Of a stretch of 64,000 nt of DNA, positions 57,243 through 64,000 are shown in pieces. Made by a program: the position numbers and the translations under genes. Source of the DNA: Holothuria scabra (Eukaryota > Echinodermata > Holothuroidea > Aspidochirotida > Holothuriidae); the NCBI GenBank assembly GCA_037179385.1, contig CM074195.1, positions 28,290,222 through 28,354,221 on the forward strand. Direction: 5' to 3'. Under the pieces are notes generated by a model, which ran no database searches, was not told the DNA's origin, and was given only the letters and a program-made list of their open reading frames with translations. Positions within the stretch are counted from its first letter, which is position 1. Each line of letters opens with the position of its first letter.

Positions 57243-57843
57243 CTAGTAAGCAAAATCAAAACGATCGTTCGGATGACTGAAGTTTATCAGAACCGCATCT
57301 TTTGTCAGTTTATCGGGGGCATTTAGATAAAGGCTCCCCGCCAAAATGGCGGGCAGCCTTTCCCGACGAAGGCACGAACTAACCAATTGAAGATGGGATG
57401 AGGGATGGCTAAGCTAGAAATAAGTTATTAAAACAGATTCAGATATAAATTAAAATAGCGTTACAAAAGAAAAAATATTTTAAAAAAAATTCATGATCAT
57501 CAATCCAGTAACTTCAGTCATTTACGTTTATTTTTAAGCCTCCTCGAAGGAATTTGCCATCCTTCCCCGACGGGGGAGGAGATTGGACATGGTACATGGA
57601 ATAGGGTATAACGGAACTAAGGAGAAGTGATTGAAAATCGATTTCGATATGTATTTGAATAGCATTTCAAAACTAAAAATTTGTTCAAGATCACCCATCC
57701 AGTAACTTCAGTTCTTGTAGGTTTATTTTTTTAATTAATTTTAGGCCTCCCCGACGAAACCACCGACCTTCCCCGATGGGGCGGCCAGTGTACCCCGACG
57801 GGGGGCATGTCGCCCCCCCCCCAACGCCACCCCTGAATCACAT

Positions 57844-60800
57844 GAAAACCTGTGTGTGAGTGTGATAAAATTAACAAGAACGTGTGTGCCACAAATTAAC
57901 TTTAAGAACGGGCCTTCTTTTCAAGAGTAAGAATCGCTGAAATCGCCACTGACGCCAGAATTATCTTTGCCCTTGTCAAAAATTCCTCTACATATCCAAA
58001 AATGGCACTTCCAGTAGCTGGCGGATAGGACCAAATCTCTTTGTACTGATAGCTTCTCGCTGCGAAAACCAAATGGCGGCAGCTTAAGGGGGCTGCATGA
58101 ACGGACGCGCCGTGTAGGCTACACTTCTAATGCTTTATTACTGATTGGACCATACTAAAACTTTGGAAGCACCGATACAATGCATTGCCCGAATTATTTT
58201 AGGCATGCATGTGAGCTTAGTCAGATTGGTGCAAAATCGAATCCTTTCTTGCCCTCGTGGTATGTTGTGGTTTAAATTATTTGATAATAGTAAAAATAAA
58301 AAAAAATAATAAAAAATAAATTATTTGTAATTATTTTGACTAGAATACCTTTCCTACAACTAAGCAAATTTCCCAGACGGGAATGGCCTCTGTGATGGAG
58401 CTATGCCCCTAGCCCACTAATGGTGAAAGCTGGAGTAATACAAAAGACATGGGGGAATTGAGTAAAAAGAAGAAAGTTTCCCAAAATTTCTTCTTCACGC
58501 ATCTCGAAATCAAACGCGAAGCATGAGTTGCAGACCTAAAGGCAAATGGTGGGTTCTATAGAGGGAAGAGTGTCTGAGGTTCAGCGTATTTTGGATGGAA
58601 ACCCCAGGATGGAAATATTTGAGTCTAGTGGGCACTCCAAACTGCCAAAGACGTGTTTATCAATTAAACACTGATTAAAATCCACTTTGTAAATACGTTT
58701 ACAGTCTAGAATTTAGCAATAAAACGTGTTCAAATGCGTAATGCTTAGAATTAGACACATGTGCTTAGCATTCAAAAGTTTTTCCAAAGTGGGGATAACA
58801 AAGTGTTAAGATAAACGACACGGTAATTTGCTTAAAACCTTTTTAACATTGGGGAGAGGGGGGTTATCTAGAGCAACGGCCTTAACGGGGAGGGGCCGTC
58901 GAGGAGTTTCCTTTTGTTGCGCCACTATCCTCTCCCCTAGCTGTCACCACCCCTGACTTTTAGATAGGTGGCCTGGTAAAGAAAGCCATAGTTCTAGTTC
59001 GGGAGAAACTTTTTTATATCTAGAGGAAAAATATCACTTCTGAAATTATTTAGGACTCACCAACTATTCCACCAACAGGAGAAGACTGGTACACACTATA
59101 GCCCAAATGAGAATATCCAGACAATTTCCCGAACTGAAACCAGTCAACTTATATGCAATTAATACTGGTCAAATTTCTTTTTCCTTAAAAAATAGTCTAG
59201 AGCCAAATTTATTTTTCATATGTTACAAGTGGACATATTCTAATCATTCTAGTGAAATTTTTATTCATTTCTCATGTTGTGTTCTCGAGGTATGAGCAAT
59301 TGAATGTGGCAAATTTTCTACCTAAAATGACCTTGAATCAAGCAGGCGTGATGTCATGGATTCAATGTTTTGTTATTATAGTAACTTACCACCAATTTTA
59401 GTATGCATCTAAAATTTGATTTATTGATACTTTAGGTGCATCCTGAGCAGTGGAATTTAAAATATTTTAAATGCCTAAGGGGAAAATTAGCATCCCTAAT
59501 TAATTCAAGATCAAAATAATAGGATGAAAAATACAGAAAAGCAACTTACTTGACATTGTACACCAAGTGAATATATGACATCACATCTGTTTGTTTCAAG
59601 TTCACTTTTAAAAGAAATGGGTCAATTGCCGTATCAAGAACCAAAAATGGGAAAGAATGAAACTTTCACCAGAGTGCTTAAAATATGTTCCCTCTTTAAC
59701 ATATCAAAACTTGGCTCTCAGGCTGGACTATACTTTCAAAAATCGTTACATAACAGTCACCCACTTCATATCTATGCGGTGTCTATTAATCACACCCCAC
59801 ACCGTCGATCGTAGAGATTGCTTTCGTTTTCACGTGTTTTTCGACTACTTATATGGATCAGTATAGGTTCCAGTGCATTCATGTCCAAAACGTATTGACA
59901 TTCAAAACAGCTGTATAGGCATAAGAGGGGAATCCGGCATTTTCGCCTGCGTGCATGGCTTGATATAAATTCTCATCTCAAGTGCTCACATTTAAGAGGC
60001 ACGTGTTGGTTGTAGCTACCAACTGCGCATGCGAAAGAGGGAATTTTCCAGTGGCCTCACTGACCTGCGAACCATTCTAATTAAGATTTTTTTATTTATT
60101 TTTAAATAGTGATCGAGACGTTTATTATTATGATCGAAAAATATCGTTAAAACAACAAAGGCCGTGGAGTGAATTTTTGAAATTGGAGCTAATAACCAAA
60201 GTGGCCTAATATGTTGAACAATATAATAGCAATGTAAGGCGGCCCAAAATGCCTATGGCACAAAAAATGGGAGCTGAAGCCTCTACCCCCCCCCCCCCCC
60301 CCATCTCCGCAGTCCGTGAAGAAGCTTTAAATCTTTCTAACCCTAAACGATTACCAAAAAGTACACTTTATTTGGAAACTTGCCTACGTTTACTGGGCTA
60401 ATTGCTGCGGACCATGAATAAGCAGGTTTGATAATTCTTTGCCATGTAATTGGAACTGTCGGGCATAACGCTAGATACACAAACTGAGCTCATCACGCAG
60501 TGTACGGGGTCTCCTCGTTTGTTTTCTTCAGTACGTGTATTCCGCACTAAGCATAAATCTAAGTGTCTAGCTAGGAACGAACGAAAATAGGGGACTAAGT
60601 CCTACTGAACGGCACTTTTACACCAAAAAGATAAGACACAGTCCAATGCACAGAACCACTTAACATCCCTCCTTATGTTACGAATGGATTAAAAAAAAAA
60701 ATGATTTCACGAAAATTTAATGTAGTTGGTCGGTCGGACGGTCGGTCGGTCGGTCGGTCGTTCGCGGTCGGTGGGTAGGTCGGGTGGTTGGTTGGTTGTT

Positions 60801-61064
60801 TGGTTGGTTGGTTAGTTAGTTAGATGGACCTTTACGGCCCAGTTTCCAGCCTTTTTGTTCAAGCCGAGATGGCCACTGCCCTTTTTCCCAGTTATGGCTC
60901 ACTGGCCTGTTTCCCTATTCCATTGTTTATGTGGAGCATCACGCACAACGGCGGTAGGTTTCATTTTAAAAGCCTTTGGTATTATTCGACCTGGGAATCA
61001 TCGTGAGAGGTAAATTCTCTACTTTTAGACCCAGATTACATGTAAACTCGAATTGGGGCGATGC
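57844..61064. other. Gene-poor stretch, nothing recognised
   Basis: About 3.2 kb without a supported gene. A C run lies at 60284-60302, and CACCACCCCTG at 58945-58955 resembles a lone hAT-like right end. Frames at 59107-59295, 59575-59814 and 60824-61006 have no recognisable domain. Confidence 0.5.
60725..60826. repeat. Compound GGTC/GGTT/AGTT tetranucleotide array
   Basis: Tandem GGTC units (GGTCGGTCGGACGGTCGGTC onward) give way to GGTTGGTT and then TTAGTTAG. The step-like change of unit by single substitutions is typical of microsatellite evolution. Confidence 0.9.
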
Positions 61065-61326
61065 GCACTGTGTAACAAGAAATTTCATAAATGGCTAACG
61101 ATAGCCTAATCCCTAACCTAATTCCTAACCCTAACAAAGAATACAATCGATATAATACAATGGCACCAACCAACCAAGAAACACCTTGTTAAAAAGTGCG
61201 CATCTACCCCTTGAATTCTGGAACACTGTTGTAGGTGCGGGATTGGTTTGTTCATCCCGACGAATTGCGTTCATTATGTATATCCAAATTAACCTGTCTT
61301 ACTCTGTTGTATATTTCTTGTTAAAT
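61065..61326. repeat. Mosaic of flanking segments from other LRR copies
   Basis: 61070-61170 matches 47445-47545, and 61212-61328 (GAATTCTGGAACACTGTTGT, CCCGACGAATTGCGTTC, TTGTATATTTCTTGTTAAAT) matches 62026-62145. The second segment ends at TTGCAA, exactly where the LRR signal-peptide fragment begins. Confidence 0.8.
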
Positions 61327-61392
61327 TGCAAGAATTACATCATTATTTAAAGTCAAGAGGATAAAAGCTGTAAAATATGAGAAAGATGTCAT
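61327..61392 (-). pseudogene. LRR receptor remnant: start codon and signal peptide only
   Basis: The ATG (complement of 61390-61392) is followed by 22 codons reading MTSFSYFTAFILLTLNNDVILA-like sequence, the family signal peptide. The coding match then stops at the codon for the last signal-peptide alanine, where it is fused to a duplicated flank. No LRR follows. The upstream promoter block is preserved. The break lies in a TGCAA word shared by both partners, so microhomology-mediated joining is a likely origin. Confidence 0.88.
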
Positions 61393-61500
61393 GATGCTGA
61401 CTGTACCTGGTCAGCTATCACTGTATAAATTTAAACGAATATTACTAATCGCAGTCGTAAAGACAAAGTGTCGATAGTCACATCTATCGCTGTATTTTAT
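61393..61500 (-). promoter_or_regulatory. Conserved upstream block of the LRR family, copy E
   Basis: CTGACTGTACCTGGTCAGCT, CACTGTATAAATTTAAACGA, TATTACTAATCGCAGTCGTA and AAGTGTCGATAGTCACATCT match the other four blocks. Here it stands before a gene that is no more than a signal peptide, so it could drive only an unrelated transcript. Confidence 0.6.
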
Positions 61501-62000
61501 TCCCGATGTTGATTTATCTGACAAAAGTTTTCATAAAAGCACTCAAGCGTGGAATTATAAGCCTACTTTCATGATAAAAATGTAACTTGCAAGCACTGTA
61601 AAATACATGTTTATTCATATCCTGACTATTATGCACCACAGACGCTGTTATTTAAGTCAAAGTCACATCAACTGGGGGAAAGAAGTTTATGATGGAAACG
61701 GCTCTATATTATTTTTGCCAATACAGTCTCATCGTTCAGTATTCTGTCCCCTTATACCCTGTCGCTTTTCCGCTAATTGCATGATGGCATCGTGCAAAGG
61801 CACTTGACATATTTGAAAATTCATTACTTCATCATAGAAAATCCTACAGACTTCATTTCACCACCAAAAAAATAGCCAAAGCATTATTCTATTGAATTTC
61901 AATGTTTTCGGAGGGGAATTAGAGTGAAATTTTTCACAAAACGCCACTAAATATTTGTTTATATTGAAAAATATAAAAAAATGCTCCAAAAAGTGCAAAA
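61501..62000. repeat. Shared upstream segment of LRR copies, copy 2
   Basis: Follows 45646-46140 closely: CAAGCGTGGAATTATAAGCC, GTTTATTCATATCCTGACTA, ATTGCATGATGGCATCGTGC, CCTACAGACTTCAT and ATTCTATTGAATTTCAATGT. No frame. Confidence 0.8.
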
Positions 62001-62025
62001 ATGGCCCAAAATTACATGTAAAATC

Positions 62026-62145
62026 GAATTCTGGAACACTGTCGAAGGTGTGGGATTGGTTTGTTCATCCCGACGAATTGCGTTCATTATGTATATCTAA
62101 ATTAACTTGTCTTACTCTGTTGTATATTTCTTGTTAAATTGCAAA
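62026..62145. repeat. Direct repeat of 61212-61328
   Basis: GAATTCTGGAACACTGTCGA through TTGTTAAATTGCAA, about 120 bp, with few changes. It lies about 800 bp from the first copy, on the other side of the LRR promoter fragment, so the promoter fragment is bracketed by direct repeats. Confidence 0.85.
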
Positions 62146-62673
62146 CGGCGTTTCGGAACGTATATTTGACATAAATAAATATGATCTGGTTCAAAAACGG
62201 TGAATTATATTAATTATGCAACTCATTGAGAATATGTTGACATATTTTACACCTTCTGGTGGTGAATATTTGAACTCTTTATTGTGTTGCTATTGTAATG
62301 CTTTTAAATACATCGCTATAAAGATCGGAGTTAAGAACAATAACAAGGAGACATCCAGACCTTTGGGCTTCTTTGTACTCAAAGGTATCCTTCGGTAAAC
62401 AGAAAAAGCCTTATCAAATTATCCAATATTACATTTAAGCAACCACATTCGTTCTGTTCCATCCTCATTCTAAGGAGCGGGTGTTTGGAACTTTTCAAAA
62501 TTTACAAAAACTTAAACTATATAATGTTACGTGTTACGATGCCTTGAAAGATAAACCAGAATAACACATGATTTCGCAGGTATCAGAACAGAAATGCAAA
62601 GTGTTGGCGCTTTACCACATTAAAGAAGCTCTCCTCTATTATCTGTTCTACATCTGAAAACAAAACCATATCT
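62146..62673. other. Non-coding, nothing recognised
   Basis: A short stretch with no supported feature. CTTTACCACATTAAAGAAGC and CTCTCCTCTAT.ATCTGT near 62610-62650 match 47041-47080, again part of the duplicated LRR flanks. Confidence 0.5.
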
Positions 62674-62677
62674 TTAA

Positions 62678-62924
62678 GGTAAAGAGCAGTCCCCCAAACT
62701 TATTTTGAAGAAAAAAATAGCACAATTTTCGTCTTATTTCTCTTCAAAGTATCTTTCATTACATTTTATGATTAAACTTTCGCATTATGCAAGGTAAACC
62801 AACCAGTTGTTTCTAGTAAATTTCACATTTGAAGAGAAAAAATTGTCACGTGACTCCCAGCAGTCAATCATGAAACTGGAGAGTTTACTACACTACTTTA
62901 ATTTGGGATGACTGCTCTTGCCCT
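62678..62924. mobile_element. TTAA-type MITE, family 1, copy 3
   Basis: TTAA (62674-62677), then GGTAAAGAGCAGTCCCCCAA, ending GGGATGACTGCTCTTGCCCT before TTAA (62925-62928). Left flank and right flank both match those of the copy at 47109-47357, so this is a copy made by segment duplication rather than a new insertion. Confidence 0.85.
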
Positions 62925-62959
62925 TTAATGCAGCGGAAATCACTATTTATGAAAAGAAT

Positions 62960-63190
62960 GTTTTGGCGAAATGACAATTTTAAGAATTTGGTCATTTTGA
63001 CGAAATCGCCCAAGACGTCGAAATGACAATTGTATTAATTTTGTTTTTTGATGAGGTTGTTTTAAATCGTCAATGAAAATTTTCTGAACTTTGTTACTTC
63101 GACATCTCGTCAAGAATCAATTCCGTACATCAGTTTTAGTGATTTACCTTTACAACTTGAAAAACAAGAAACATCAAAATAATTTCTTGC
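62960..63190. repeat. Shared 3' flank of minus-strand LRR copies, copy 3
   Basis: GAAATGACAATTTTAAGAAT, GACGTCGAAATGACAATTGT, GTTGTTTTAAATCGTCAATG and CTTCGACATCTCGTCAAGAA match the flanks at 43640-44035 and 48170-48640. Confidence 0.85.
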
Positions 63191-63192
63191 CG

Positions 63193-64000
63193 CTAGTTTT
63201 GCAACCGATTCCCATCACGTTTCCGATTTATCAAAACGCACGTAACAAAAATAACCAAAATCATCAAGAGACTGATAATAAATATTAAATTCAGCGTTGA
63301 TTTTTCATCCAGATAACCGCCTTGGCTTAGATCAGGTGTTTCTAATAATTGTTCCTGTGTTGTATAAGGACTCGTGACATTGCATACGGTGATTAATCTG
63401 GTATCTTTCAATTCAATTCCATTCATTTCAGGTGGCTTTGAACAACTACCCGAATGTTGAAAACTGGTTGATCTCAGAATCCATCGGTATGTATCAAGCA
63501 AATTACAGTCACATATTAATGGATTCCAACGTAAATCCAAAGTGAAATATTCTTTCTCGGTTAGGAACCCATTGGGAATTTGAGTGATGCTGTTATTGCT
63601 CAAGTCTAAAATTTTTAAATTGGCAAAATGTGTCCGAGTGCTAAGTTCAATTAATGCTATTTTATTGCCACTCAAATCAAGTTTGAGTAGGAAATCAAGA
63701 TTTGAGAAAGAATCTTTTGAGAAAAAAGTGATCCGGTTGTTATCAAGCCTGATTGTATTAAGATGAGACATGACTGTGAAACAGACCACCGGAACTGCTT
63801 CAAAGTTGTTGTGATTCAAATTCAAGCTGGTGGCTTCAGGAAGTAGAAACGAAAAGTTAGTCGGCATTGCCTGTTTCAACATATTGTTATTCAGAAAGAT
63901 ATGTCTGAGATTTCTTAATCCTACGAAAACTTCTAGCGATAAAATTGACAATTTATTATAACCGAATCTGAACGAGACGAGAAGGTCATTTCTTGTCAAA
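63193..64000 (-). CDS. LRR receptor, C-terminal part, continues beyond the window
   Basis: The frame is open from the right edge to the TAG at 63193, with no lesion over 268 codons. It starts in the LRR reading TRNDLLVSFRFGYNKL, equivalent to about residue 227 of the intact copy, and continues through five to six LRRs (LRHIFLNNNML, LNTIRLDNNRI, LLKLDLSGNKI, LKILDLSNNSI), the LRRCT cap (WNPLICDCNLLDTYRWIL, SGSCSKPPEMNG, TVCNVT), a transmembrane helix (LIFIISLLMILVIFVTCVLI) and the tail NRKRDGNRLQN. RFGYNK replaces the RFCCNK of the other copies, removing a vicinal cysteine pair. Whether the N-terminal half is intact cannot be seen. Confidence 0.88.
   Translation of the reverse strand, partial: LTRNDLLVSFRFGYNKLSILSLEVFVGLRNLRHIFLNNNMLKQAMPTNFSFLLPEATSLNLNHNNFEAVPVVCFTVMSHLNTIRLDNNRITFFSKDSFSNLDFLLKLDLSGNKIALIELSTRTHFANLKILDLSNNSITQIPNGFLTEKEYFTLDLRWNPLICDCNLLDTYRWILRSTSFQHSGSCSKPPEMNGIELKDTRLITVCNVTSPYTTQEQLLETPDLSQGGYLDEKSTLNLIFIISLLMILVIFVTCVLINRKRDGNRLQN

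Larger units (their letters stand above)
53769..57835. mobile_element. 4.07-kb hAT-like composite element, outer copy
   Basis: Left end CAGGGGTGGC, right end GCCACCCCTG, perfect 10-bp inverses. AATCATAT (53761-53768) and AATCACAT (57836-57843) flank it, an 8-bp duplication with one change. The inner sequence 55382-55960 belongs to the family also seen at 40400-41110. Inserted inside are a second hAT-like element (53819-55373) and a TTAA-type MITE (56397-56682). No transposase was recognised, so movement would have needed an enzyme supplied in trans. The single mismatch in the duplication suggests moderate age. Confidence 0.8.

Overview
The window is AT-rich eukaryotic genomic DNA. It has long introns or intergenic sequence, many microsatellites, dense foldback elements, hAT-, piggyBac- and Tc1/mariner-like non-autonomous transposons, non-LTR retrotransposon debris and a Penelope-like element remnant. 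Nothing looks prokaryotic or viral. The repertoire fits a marine invertebrate, and an echinoderm or another invertebrate deuterostome is my best guess. That assignment is inference from repeat style and from an expanded intronless LRR receptor family, not from a diagnostic gene.

The only clear gene family encodes intronless type I membrane proteins: signal peptide, cysteine LRRNT cap, about 12 LRRs, cysteine LRRCT cap, one transmembrane helix and a 12-residue basic tail with no TIR or other signalling domain. One copy is complete (15300-16784, +). One reads open to the right edge of the window (63193-64000, -). Five are broken to different degrees: 12110-12607 (+), 42780-43380 (-, relic), 44039-45535 (-), 48642-50076 (-) and 61327-61392 (-, signal peptide only). 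Five of the seven have visible 5' ends, and all five carry the same roughly 100-bp block upstream of the ATG. The minus-strand copies also share 3' flanks, so whole gene-plus-flank segments were duplicated and then decayed, a birth-and-death receptor cluster.

Layout. 1-4.1 kb: satellite with overlapping TGACCTTTGACCT motifs and a possible 2.7-kb DNA element. 4.1-6.2 kb: three (AT)n arrays, the C-terminal endonuclease end of a Penelope-like element and two hammerhead-ribozyme-like motifs. 6.3-8.1 kb: a TTAA-flanked foldback element and a 145-bp satellite with AGGTCAAAGGTCA motifs. 11.2-16.8 kb: a direct duplication carrying two LRR copies. 17-43 kb: mostly gene-poor DNA with at least ten MITE-like elements and LINE fragments. 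42.7-50.8 kb: minus-strand LRR cluster. 50.9-57.8 kb: nested hAT-like elements with readable 8-bp target duplications and a possible captured exon. 57.8-61 kb: nothing recognised. 61-64 kb: rearranged LRR flanks and the last LRR copy.

Most other open frames are short or lie in microsatellites, and I do not treat them as genes. A Pro/Thr/Lys-rich frame (31642-32019) and a Cys-rich possible exon (56834-57242, -) are listed as weak candidates.
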